A stretch of 64,000 nucleotides of DNA. It comes from Bacteroidales bacterium. GTDB taxonomy: Bacteria > Bacteroidota > Bacteroidia > Bacteroidales > VadinHA17. The DNA is taken from contig WOYX01000034.1 of the NCBI GenBank assembly GCA_011620595.1, forward strand, positions 1 to 64,000, read 5' to 3'. Positions 46,217-54,296 of the stretch are shown piece after piece. The notes under the pieces were generated by a model, which saw nothing but the letters and a program-made list of their open reading frames with translations, was not told the origin of the DNA and made no database searches. A program made the translations under genes and the position numbers. Numbering within the stretch: position 1 is the first letter of the stretch; each line of letters opens with the position of its first letter.

Positions 46217-47836
46217 ATGAAGATATCAGGAAAAATTGTGGACGTGCATCAGAGGCGCATCTATCAGGGAACTGTTACTATTTCGTCAGGTAAAATAGAA
46301 AGCATTGAAGAGAATGAGACAGGCCCTGACGATTATATCATGCCTGGATTGACGGATGCACATGTGCACATAGAGAGTTCCATGCTTGTGCCATCACATT
46401 TTGCTGTTGCAGCAGTGAGACAGGGAACGGTAGCCGTGGTGGCTGACCCGCATGAAATAGGGAATGTTCTGGGTAAGGATGGAGTGACATTCATGACTGA
46501 TAATGCCCGCAATGTACCCTTGAAAATATTGTTTGGGGCACCATCCTGCGTACCGGCAACAGATTCGGAAAGCAACGGAGCACGAATTGACACAGACGAT
46601 ATTATTGAACTGTTGCAAAACGAAAAAATAGGTTTTCTGGCTGAAATGATGAATTTCCCGGGGGTAATCCATGATAACCCGGAAGTACTTCGAAAACTGG
46701 AGGCAGCAAGGAGTGCCGGAGTTCCGATCGACGGCCACGCGCCGGGACTGACGGGTGAAAATCTGAATAAATATATAAGTGCTGGCATTACAACCGATCA
46801 TGAATGCACAACGCTGGATGAGGCGCTGGAGAAGATAACAGGAGGAATGAAGATATTGATCAGGGAAGGCAGTGCAGCGAAAAATCTTGAAGCATTGGCT
46901 CCGCTGCTTGACTCAAATCCTGATGACGTTATGCTATGCAGTGATGACCTTCATCCTGAAACACTCGAAAAGGGACACATAAACCGTCTTGTGGCAAGGC
47001 TGATCGGTATGGGATATGACATCTTCAACGTGATCAGGGCTGCCTCTGTGAACAGTGCAGAGCACTACAGGCTGAAAACAGGACTGCTCAGAGCCGGAGA
47101 TCCGGCTGACTTTATCATTGCCGACGATCCCGGAAAGATGAACATAAAGAAGACTTTCATCGATGGAAAATGTGTCTATGACGGGGAGAAAACCCTCTTT
47201 TCACCGGGAGAAATAATAAAAGTAAACAGGTTCAACTGCAGTCATCTGCTGCCGGGCGATATCAGGGTAGAGAACAGAGGGAAGCGTATTCGTGTTATCG
47301 TTGCATACAACGGCGAGCTTTTTACCGGATCAGAAACCGCAGATGCAGGTACTGGCAAATTTGTAGAACCGCGCCCGGAAGAAGATCTGCTTAAAATCGT
47401 GGTCAAGGAGAGATACAATGACAATCGCCCGGCGGTGGCATTCATCAGGGGCTTCGGTATGAAAAACGGAGCCATGGCATCATCAGTAGCGCACGACAGC
47501 CATAATATCATTGCAGTGGGAACCAATGACCGGGATTTGATAAGTGCAATCAATATGATAGCTGACGCCAGGGGCGGCATGTCGGTCGTCTCCGGTGACG
47601 GTGCGGAAATCCTCAAACTGCCTGTGGCAGGAATCATGTCTGATATACCCGTTACCGCCATGGCTCGCAGGTATGAACGGCTCTCGGAAAGTGTCAGGTC
47701 GCTCGGATGCAGACTCGATGCACCCTTTATGACTCTCTCCTTCATGGCACTGCTGGTCATTCCGGAACTGAAGCTCAGTGACCGCGGACTCTTTGACGGA
47801 CTGGCATTCCGTCACGTTCCGCTCTTTGTTGAATAG
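46217..47836 (+). CDS. ade: Adenine deaminase
   Basis: This amidohydrolase converts adenine to hypoxanthine. The 539-residue protein has the metal motif GLTDAHVHIESSML, VADPHEIGNVLG, GHAPGLTGENL and CSDDLHPETLEKGHIN. The C-terminal family domain contains RGFGMKNGAMASSVAHDSHN. Length and motifs are those of the AdeC family. It follows mnmG across the parS-like site. An 8-bp hairpin follows the stop. Confidence 0.94.
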   Translation: MKISGKIVDVHQRRIYQGTVTISSGKIESIEENETGPDDYIMPGLTDAHVHIESSMLVPSHFAVAAVRQGTVAVVADPHEIGNVLGKDGVTFMTDNARNVPLKILFGAPSCVPATDSESNGARIDTDDIIELLQNEKIGFLAEMMNFPGVIHDNPEVLRKLEAARSAGVPIDGHAPGLTGENLNKYISAGITTDHECTTLDEALEKITGGMKILIREGSAAKNLEALAPLLDSNPDDVMLCSDDLHPETLEKGHINRLVARLIGMGYDIFNVIRAASVNSAEHYRLKTGLLRAGDPADFIIADDPGKMNIKKTFIDGKCVYDGEKTLFSPGEIIKVNRFNCSHLLPGDIRVENRGKRIRVIVAYNGELFTGSETADAGTGKFVEPRPEEDLLKIVVKERYNDNRPAVAFIRGFGMKNGAMASSVAHDSHNIIAVGTNDRDLISAINMIADARGGMSVVSGDGAEILKLPVAGIMSDIPVTAMARRYERLSESVRSLGCRLDAPFMTLSFMALLVIPELKLSDRGLFDGLAFRHVPLFVE

Positions 47837-47839
47837 GCT

Positions 47840-47860
47840 GCAGGAGAACTTATCTCCTGC
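47840..47860 (+). terminator. Possible terminator hairpin after ade
   Basis: GCAGGAGA (47840-47847) and TCTCCTGC (47853-47860) form an 8-bp perfect stem with a 5-base loop right after the ade stop. No T-run follows, so termination strength is doubtful. Confidence 0.4.
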
Positions 47861-48217
47861 CTGTTCGTATCACGGGTGCACCAACTCCGAAGCAGGATGA
47901 GGCATGCAACAACCCGCTTTTATAGAAGAGCAATTTCTGATATTCCTGCTATTTTCGGTTCTGCCCCGGTGAACACATATTGCGCATGGGGCCGGACCAT
48001 GGTACATCAGACCTTATTCAGTCTCCACCGCAGAATTTAACGGCTCATCGCAGTTCATTCCCCATCTTTACATCCTTAGTTGCAGGGCAGCTCATTAAAA
48101 ATTCCTTTCCTCGACGGATAATTCAGGGGTGTGCCCTCGTCTGTTAAGGGCAACCGTTTGACTAACAAGTATATGCATATCATTGCGCTGCCCGTTATCT
48201 TCAATTCCTCATTTTTA
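47861..48217. other. Intergenic gap between ade and uvrC
   Basis: No gene could be supported in this stretch. A minus-strand open stretch (48076-48273) overlaps the uvrC start and has no family features. The only useful element is the uvrC promoter at its right end. Confidence 0.4.
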
Positions 48218-48225
48218 TACCTTTG
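48218..48225 (+). promoter_or_regulatory. -7 element for uvrC
   Basis: TACCTTTG is a perfect TAnnTTTG. Transcription would start near 48232, just upstream of the TTG start at 48254, which supports that unusual start. Confidence 0.45.
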
Positions 48226-48253
48226 GAAAGAATGAATTAAATTCAAATCCTCT

Positions 48254-50047
48254 TTGCCAGAAAAAGAAAACATACGATCCTCAGTCCCAAACCTGCCAGA
48301 CAGTCCAGGTGTATATCAATTTATAGATGCCTCAGGAACAATACTTTACGTAGGTAAAGCCAGGAGCCTCCGCAAGAGGGTGGCCTCATACTTCTCCGGA
48401 AACCAGTCGGGAAAAACACGCGTTATGCTGTCAAGAGCAACAGATCTGCGTCATATTGTGGTCGACAATGAGTCAGAGGCACTGCTTCTGGAAAACTCCC
48501 TTATAAAAAAGCATCAGCCGAGATACAACATTCTCCTGAAAGATGATAAGACCTATCCTTGGATATGTATTAAAAATGAGCCATTTCCGCGTGTTTTCAT
48601 GACCCGGAAACTGATAGCCGACGGTTCTGCCTATTTCGGTCCTTACACTTCAGTCCCTGCTGTTCGCACACTGCTTGAACTTATCAGGCAGCTCTTCCAG
48701 ATCAGGACCTGCTCTCTTCAGCTGAATGAGAAACAGATCGGGGAAGGTAAATTCAAGGTATGTCTTGAATATTATATTGGTAACTGCAAAGCCCCCTGCA
48801 TCGGCCTTGTCAGCAGGGGCGAGTATGATCAGAATATAATGAAGATCAGGCAGATAATCAAGGGTGACATGAGTTCAGTCAAAGCACATCTTGAGAAGGA
48901 AATGAAAAATTATGCAGCTGAACTGAAATTTGAGGAGGCGCAGAAAATCAAGGAAAAACTAGACATACTCTCCCGATACAGGAGCAAATCGGTGGTGGTC
49001 AACAGCTCGGTCCGTAATGTTGACGTCTTTGGCTGCTCTGAGGATGAAAACTCATTGTATGTCAGCTATATGAAAGTGGTAGAGGGAGCAGTAGTCCAAA
49101 CCTGGTCGGTTGAGCTGAAGCTGAGGCTGGAAGAGGAGAGGGAATCGGTTCTCTCCACCGCTGTTACGGAGATCAGGCAGAGAGTCTCAAGTGATTCTCC
49201 CGAAGTAATAGTTCCGGCAAAACCTGATATCATGGAAGAAGGGGTAAAGTACACTGTTCCAAAGAGAGGCGACAGGCTTAAGCTGCTGCAGCTGGCAGAA
49301 CGCAACGCATTGTTTTTCAAGCTTGAACGACAAAAAAAGGCTGCAGCTAAGTCCAGGGAGAACAGGACGGAAAGAAATCTTGAAAAGATAAAGAAGGACC
49401 TGCACATGCCTCTTCTCCCTGTTCATATTGAATGTTTTGACAACTCCAACATACAGGGAGAGTCGGCTGTCGCTGCCTGTGTCGTCTTCCGTAACGGGAA
49501 GCCGAGCAACAAAGAATACCGTCATTTCAACATAAAGACAGTCACCGGGCCAGATGACTATGCTTCGATGGAAGAGGTGATATTCCGCCGCTACCGCCGG
49601 ATGCTTGATGAAGGGAAATCTCTGCCACAGCTGATAGTTATAGACGGCGGTAAGGGTCAGCTCTCGTCTGCGGTAAAGAGCCTGGAGAGACTGGGATTGA
49701 GAGGTAGTATCACTGTCATTGGTATAGCGAAGAAACTGGAAGAGATATATTTCCCGGGCGATTCAGTTCCGTTGTACCTTGACAGAAACAGCATAACACT
49801 CAAGATAATTCAGCATCTGAGAAATGAAGCACACCGGTTCGGTATCAATTTCCACCGTAACCGCAGGAGCGCCGGCATGAACAGCTCCGTTCTCGATGAG
49901 ATTCCCGGTATAGGGGAGAAGACCAAGGAGAAACTGCTGAAAAGATTCGGTTCGGTCAGGAGAGCATCAGAGGCCTCTTCAGAAGAACTGGAGGAGACAA
50001 TCGGCAGGCAAAAGGCAGCAATCCTGATTGCAGCACTCCAAAAATAA
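48254..50047 (+). CDS. uvrC: Excinuclease ABC subunit C
   Basis: UvrC makes both incisions in nucleotide-excision repair. The 597-residue protein has the GIY-YIG-type domain (GVYQFIDASGTILYVGKA) and the UVR motif (ELKFEEAQKIKEKLDIL). The RNase-H-like domain includes HIECFDNSNIQG and LIVIDGGKGQLSSA, and C-terminal HhH repeats have LDEIPGIGEKTKEKLLKRFG. No ATG fits the start; an in-frame stop lies at 48233-48235, so TTG at 48254 (PEKENIRSS...) is the likely start. A parS-like site follows the stop. Confidence 0.94.
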   Translation: MPEKENIRSSVPNLPDSPGVYQFIDASGTILYVGKARSLRKRVASYFSGNQSGKTRVMLSRATDLRHIVVDNESEALLLENSLIKKHQPRYNILLKDDKTYPWICIKNEPFPRVFMTRKLIADGSAYFGPYTSVPAVRTLLELIRQLFQIRTCSLQLNEKQIGEGKFKVCLEYYIGNCKAPCIGLVSRGEYDQNIMKIRQIIKGDMSSVKAHLEKEMKNYAAELKFEEAQKIKEKLDILSRYRSKSVVVNSSVRNVDVFGCSEDENSLYVSYMKVVEGAVVQTWSVELKLRLEEERESVLSTAVTEIRQRVSSDSPEVIVPAKPDIMEEGVKYTVPKRGDRLKLLQLAERNALFFKLERQKKAAAKSRENRTERNLEKIKKDLHMPLLPVHIECFDNSNIQGESAVAACVVFRNGKPSNKEYRHFNIKTVTGPDDYASMEEVIFRRYRRMLDEGKSLPQLIVIDGGKGQLSSAVKSLERLGLRGSITVIGIAKKLEEIYFPGDSVPLYLDRNSITLKIIQHLRNEAHRFGINFHRNRRSAGMNSSVLDEIPGIGEKTKEKLLKRFGSVRRASEASSEELEETIGRQKAAILIAALQK

Positions 50048-50049
50048 CT

Positions 50050-50065
50050 ATTTTCCACGTGGAAC
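50050..50065. promoter_or_regulatory. Second parS-like site
   Basis: TTTTCCACGTGGAACA differs at one base from the core of the site at 46183-46198. It lies two bases after the uvrC stop, about 3.9 kb from the first copy. Confidence 0.55.
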
Positions 50066-50291
50066 ACTCAGACTTCGCGATCCCTCTAAACGTCTGAATG
50101 ACAACACTTAGAGAGGCCCGGAACGATGCCTTAACCTCCTGACATTTGAAAATTTCAGACTAAGCGGGAAGTCTCCCGAAGATTTTCTTCAGAAAACGGT
50201 GAACGGAGTGCACTCCGTCCGAATTTTTTTGGATCGCGTGACACTCCTGCAATGACATATTTCTCCAGTGACAGGAAGCGGGCGACATCTT

Positions 50292-51266
50292 TTATTTTTT
50301 TCTCAGTGTTGAAAATATTACAAATTCCATCATTGCAGATCTTGTCTCCGATTCGGGATACTCTTCAAGGATATGTATTGCCCTGTCGGCATACTCCTGC
50401 ATTTTTGTCTCGGCATATTCAAGGCCGTTATGATTTTTTACAAACGTGATAACCTCACTGATCTCGCTCCGCGATTTTTTCTTTTTCCTGATGATGCGTT
50501 TGATCTTCCTTCTCTCCACCGGGCCGGCCTCGCGCAGAGCATGTATGAGTGGCAGGGTGATTTTCTTTTCCTTGATATCATTTCCCTCGCGTTTCCCTGT
50601 GAGCCCGTTGCTGGTATAGTCGAGGAGGTCATCCTTTATCTGGAATGCCACACCCACATTTACGCCGAACGATTTCATCTTTTCGATGGTCTCCGGGTCA
50701 TCGGTGACGGAGCTGGTGCCGCAGGCGGTGCAAGCTGCAATCAGCGCCGCAGTCTTCATCCTTATGATGCGGAAGTAATCCTCTTCCCTTATATCCAGTT
50801 TGCGGGTCTTCTGCAGCTGTATCAGCTCTCCCTTTACTATTTCCCTCACGGCGTCGGAGACAATGCCAAGCATGTCAAAACGCTTCTTCGAGACACTGAT
50901 AAGCATTCCCTGTGCAAGCAGGTAATCACCAACCAGCACGGCGATCTTTGAGTTGTAAAGTACGTTTACAGTTGGCAGTCCGCGTCTTTCCGAAGCATCA
51001 TCCACAACATCATCATGCACCAGGGTGGCCGTATGTAGCAGCTCAATGAAAGTGGCAGCTATATAGGTTGTCTCGGTTATAGTTCCGTTGAGTCTGGCGG
51101 AGAGAAACACCAGAAGAGGCCTTAGCTGCTTGCCCTTCCGGCGTATGATATTATTCAGGATGACACGGAAAAAGGGGATATCACTCCGGAGCGTTTTACT
51201 GAAGTAGGACTCAAACTCGCGCATCTCTGCGGCAACGGGTCTCCTGATATCTGCAAGGGTTGACAT
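50292..51266 (-). CDS. Polyprenyl (long-chain isoprenyl) diphosphate synthase
   Basis: The 324-residue protein condenses isoprene units for quinone side chains. Both Asp-rich motifs are present: LVHDDVVDDASERRG (first) and FQIKDDLLDY (second). GKQLRPLLVFLSARL is also typical. The product length cannot be read with confidence; octaprenyl or similar is usual for Bacteroidota menaquinone. The Met at 51266 (MSTLADIRRP) is preferred because a TAnnTTTG element at 51288-51295 covers the upstream start at 51290. Confidence 0.88.
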   Translation of the reverse strand: MSTLADIRRPVAAEMREFESYFSKTLRSDIPFFRVILNNIIRRKGKQLRPLLVFLSARLNGTITETTYIAATFIELLHTATLVHDDVVDDASERRGLPTVNVLYNSKIAVLVGDYLLAQGMLISVSKKRFDMLGIVSDAVREIVKGELIQLQKTRKLDIREEDYFRIIRMKTAALIAACTACGTSSVTDDPETIEKMKSFGVNVGVAFQIKDDLLDYTSNGLTGKREGNDIKEKKITLPLIHALREAGPVERRKIKRIIRKKKKSRSEISEVITFVKNHNGLEYAETKMQEYADRAIHILEEYPESETRSAMMEFVIFSTLRKK

Positions 51267-51287
51267 CTTTCCTGCCTGGAATAAGCT

Positions 51288-51295
51288 CAAAAATA
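51288..51295 (-). promoter_or_regulatory. -7 element for the polyprenyl synthase gene
   Basis: On the minus strand this reads TATTTTTG, a perfect TAnnTTTG. It overlaps the upstream possible start at 51290 and so argues for the start at 51266. Confidence 0.45.
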
Positions 51296-51362
51296 AGAGA
51301 AAATGTGATACCCGGTTAATTTTTCACCGCCTGGTGCTGAAAAGAACCAGCTATCTGTTCTG

Positions 51363-51974
51363 TTATTGCTTCTTCTCTTCGAAAAATTTTTTCTGAAAGA
51401 GGAGTATTGCGATCACGCCGCAGGTTATAGAAGCATCTGCTATATTGAATACGGGCCTGAAAAAGACAAATGACTGTCCGGGTCTGATCGGCGACCATTC
51501 GGGCCATTGGGTATCTATGATGGGGAAATAGAACATATCCACCACCCGTCCCATCAGAAATGACGCATATCCTCCTCCTTCGGGGAACATGACTGCAGGT
51601 GTGTGCCAGCTCTCACTGAAGATCAGGCCGTAAAAGGCACTGTCAATGAGGTTTCCTGCTGCACCCGCGATGATTGCACTGACTGACAGGATAAGACCGA
51701 TGTGGGCTTTCTTTCTGATAATTCCGGCCAGGTACCACGATATGCCGGCTATGGCAAGCATCCGGAAGACGGAGAGAGCTATCTTGCCGATCTTGCCACC
51801 CCACTCCATTCCGAAAGCCATACCGTTGTTTTCAAGGAAGTGTATCAGGAACCAGTTGCCTGCCACATGGATCTCCTCGCCTATGACCATATTGGTTTTA
51901 ACGATGATCTTAAGTGTCTGATCAACAATCAGAATAGAAAAGATCAGCAGCAGCGACTTTTTGGCAACCGGCAT
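51363..51974 (-). CDS. lspA: Lipoprotein signal peptidase (signal peptidase II)
   Basis: LspA cleaves prolipoprotein signals after lipidation. The 203-residue protein has four hydrophobic segments and the two catalytic Asp motifs: AAGNLIDSAFYG and FRPVFNIADASITCG. The region between them is longer than in E. coli LspA (about 164 residues), which is normal for Bacteroidota. LspA serves the many lipoproteins seen in this window. Confidence 0.93.
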   Translation of the reverse strand: MPVAKKSLLLIFSILIVDQTLKIIVKTNMVIGEEIHVAGNWFLIHFLENNGMAFGMEWGGKIGKIALSVFRMLAIAGISWYLAGIIRKKAHIGLILSVSAIIAGAAGNLIDSAFYGLIFSESWHTPAVMFPEGGGYASFLMGRVVDMFYFPIIDTQWPEWSPIRPGQSFVFFRPVFNIADASITCGVIAILLFQKKFFEEKKQ

Positions 51975-52066
51975 AGGCAGTGAATTTGGCGCAAATTAGC
52001 AAAAAAACCGGAAGAGCGTCATCAGCAGTCACATAATGCCGGATGATTCCGGCATCCGGCAGGGTA

Positions 52067-53707
52067 TCAGCAATAGAGGAATCTCTTTATCTTGAGCGTT
52101 GCTGTCTTCTGGAACGGTTCAGGCTGGTAAACGACAAGCTGCAACTGACTGTACTTGTTTACCTTCGAATTGACATACATGCGGAGCTCCTCAAGGTATT
52201 CCTCCACCAGCTGTTCCGCCTGATCAGTAATATCCTTCTTCATCTGCTGGTATTTTGCCTGCAGTTCCTCGATGTTAACGTGAACCATAGCAACAAGCTT
52301 GCCTTTCTGCTGTACTACCAGGGACTCAATTACATGCCCGAAGTCGTTTATTACCGACTCTATCTCTTCCGGATAGATATTCTCACCGCTTGAACCAACG
52401 ATCATATTCTTCAGCCGACCCCTTAAACTCAGGTAGTTGTCTTTGTCAAGTTGTCCAAGATCGCCGGTACGGAACCATCCGTCAGGCGTGATTACTTCCG
52501 CCGTCATCTCCGGCTCACGGTAATAGCCTTTCATGACATTGTTGCCCTTTGCCCACACTTCACCTTCACCTGTAACCGGATCGGGGTTGTGTACCTTGAG
52601 CGTCACCCCCTGCATTGCCGGACCGGTGGAACCAAGTCTGCAGGAACCGACCTTCGTGCCTGCCAGCAGCGGCGAGGTTTCTGTAAGTCCGTAACCTATG
52701 GCATAAGGAAATCCTGAATCCAGCAAAAACCTTTCCACAGTCGGGTTCAGTTTTGCGCCGCCTACGCCGAAGAAGCGCAGCCTGCCGCCGAAAGTTTTAT
52801 AAACCTTTTTCCCCGCAATCCTGTTAAGAAGTCTGCGCACCGGAGTTTTATGATAGAGGAAGGAGACAAGCCTGTTCTTTTCGAAAGTCGGCAGCACCTG
52901 GTTGAAATATATCTTTTCCATTATCAGCGGCACGGTAAGCATCATCGTCGGCCTTACCGTCTCAAGAGCAGGCAGAAGCACCGAAGGCGTGGGTGCCTTG
53001 CGCAGGTAATATATCGCCGCCCCGTTGAAGAGCGGAAGTATCAGGCCGAGTGTCTGCTCGTAGGTGTGTGAGAGTGGAAGAATTGACAGAAAGACGTCAC
53101 TCTCTGCCACCTCCTGAATGGTGAGTACCTGCTGTGCGGTAAAACAGATGTTTTTGTGTGTCAGCATTACTCCCTTCGACTTGCCGGTGGTACCTGAGGT
53201 ATAGATTATGACCGCCAGGTCCTCTTCATCAACCGGATATTCCTTTTCAGGCCTGGCATCCGGTTCAAAAACTGCACCGTTGCTTCCCGATATCACAGAG
53301 TAATCATCATTTGAGAAAACCGTACGGAGGCTTTCGGATTTCAACCCTTCTATTTTCGGTCTGAGGGCATTGGATGCAAAAATTGCACTGGCCCCCGAGT
53401 GTACTATAACATTTGCCACCTCACCGGCAGTGAAGTCGGCAAGTATGGGTACCGCGACAGCCCCCATTGAGGTAATTGCCAGGTAGGTCACACCCCAGTT
53501 GGGCATGCTGCCGCTCAGGAGGGCAACCCGGTCTCCCTTTTGCACCCCGTATTTTTCCATAAGGCGGATTACCGCCCGGGTACGGTTACTGAGCTGATGG
53601 TATGTACTAACATCCTCTCCCACAAATCCCATTGCCTTGTTGCTGCCGTGCTTTCTGAAGCTCTCTGCGGCAAGGAACGGGATAGTCAACATCATCTTGT
53701 TATCCAT
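52067..53707 (-). CDS. AMP-dependent synthetase / long-chain fatty acid-CoA ligase
   Basis: The 546-residue protein activates a carboxylic acid via an acyl-adenylate. The P-loop-like motif AVIIYTSGTTGKSKGVMLTH is present, with FGVGGAKLNP and the YGLTETSPLLAG motif. GWFRTGDLGQLDKDNY and the hinge RLKNMIVGSSGENIYPEEIE are also seen. The C-terminal catalytic Lys region is KTATLKIKRFLY. Long-chain acyl-CoA ligase is most likely; the exact substrate is unknown. It has its own promoter and is divergent from queD. Confidence 0.87.
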   Translation of the reverse strand: MDNKMMLTIPFLAAESFRKHGSNKAMGFVGEDVSTYHQLSNRTRAVIRLMEKYGVQKGDRVALLSGSMPNWGVTYLAITSMGAVAVPILADFTAGEVANVIVHSGASAIFASNALRPKIEGLKSESLRTVFSNDDYSVISGSNGAVFEPDARPEKEYPVDEEDLAVIIYTSGTTGKSKGVMLTHKNICFTAQQVLTIQEVAESDVFLSILPLSHTYEQTLGLILPLFNGAAIYYLRKAPTPSVLLPALETVRPTMMLTVPLIMEKIYFNQVLPTFEKNRLVSFLYHKTPVRRLLNRIAGKKVYKTFGGRLRFFGVGGAKLNPTVERFLLDSGFPYAIGYGLTETSPLLAGTKVGSCRLGSTGPAMQGVTLKVHNPDPVTGEGEVWAKGNNVMKGYYREPEMTAEVITPDGWFRTGDLGQLDKDNYLSLRGRLKNMIVGSSGENIYPEEIESVINDFGHVIESLVVQQKGKLVAMVHVNIEELQAKYQQMKKDITDQAEQLVEEYLEELRMYVNSKVNKYSQLQLVVYQPEPFQKTATLKIKRFLYC

Positions 53708-53727
53708 AATTAATTACTTTGAGGGAA

Positions 53728-53735
53728 CAAAGGTA
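53728..53735 (-). promoter_or_regulatory. -7 element for the acyl-CoA ligase gene
   Basis: On the minus strand this reads TACCTTTG, a perfect TAnnTTTG. It gives a leader of about 14 bases before the ATG at 53707. Confidence 0.45.
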
Positions 53736-53818
53736 CGGTTTAATCATGATGTATGACATTTAAAGTTGTAAATATCAGTGAGAAATAACGTGATAAACAA
53801 AAATCGTGATAAATAGTT

Positions 53819-53826
53819 TACTTTTG
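53819..53826 (+). promoter_or_regulatory. -7 element for queD and polA
   Basis: TACTTTTG is a perfect TAnnTTTG. It overlaps the GTG at 53826, so the ATG at 53847 is the likely queD start. Confidence 0.45.
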
Positions 53827-53846
53827 TGAGTATCAACAATTATACT

Positions 53847-54296
53847 ATGTCTGTTATCAGGGTAACCAGGGAATTCAGGTTTGAGATGGCGCACGTGCTG
53901 TGGAATTATGACGGTCCCTGCCGTAACGTGCACGGTCATTCTTACCTTCTTTATGTGACTTTATCCGGTCTTCCGCTTGACAATCCGGATCATCCGCGCA
54001 ACGGCATGGTGATCGACTTCGGCGATCTGAAGCGGATAGTGACGGAAAACGTCGTTGACAGGTTTGACCATGCCCTGATGATATCAGGACTGGCGCCTGC
54101 AGAGCTGGTGGAAAGCTACAGGAAACACTTCGGCAACGTCCTAGTCTCGCCATACCAGCCGACTTGCGAAAATATCGTTGCAGAGATTGCAGCAATTGTC
54201 AGCGACAAGTTACCGGATGCGGTTTCGCTTCACAGCGTGAAACTTTACGAAACGGCCAACTCGTTTGCCGAGTGGTATGCATCAGACAACCGGTGA
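53847..54296 (+). CDS. queD: 6-carboxy-tetrahydropterin synthase QueD family
   Basis: This enzyme makes 6-carboxytetrahydropterin from dihydroneopterin triphosphate in queuosine (7-deazaguanine) synthesis. The 149-residue protein has zinc His residues in FRFEMAHVLWNYDGPC and RNVHGHSYLLYV, the catalytic Cys in GPCRN, and PTCENIVAEIA with VKLYETANSFAEW. It could be a PTPS-type homologue with another role, as queC and queE are absent here. Its TGA overlaps the polA ATG by one base. Confidence 0.87.
   Translation: MSVIRVTREFRFEMAHVLWNYDGPCRNVHGHSYLLYVTLSGLPLDNPDHPRNGMVIDFGDLKRIVTENVVDRFDHALMISGLAPAELVESYRKHFGNVLVSPYQPTCENIVAEIAAIVSDKLPDAVSLHSVKLYETANSFAEWYASDNR

Noticed and set aside
48076..48273. 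Small minus-strand ORF between ade and uvrC
   Set aside because: It overlaps the uvrC promoter and start and has no family features.
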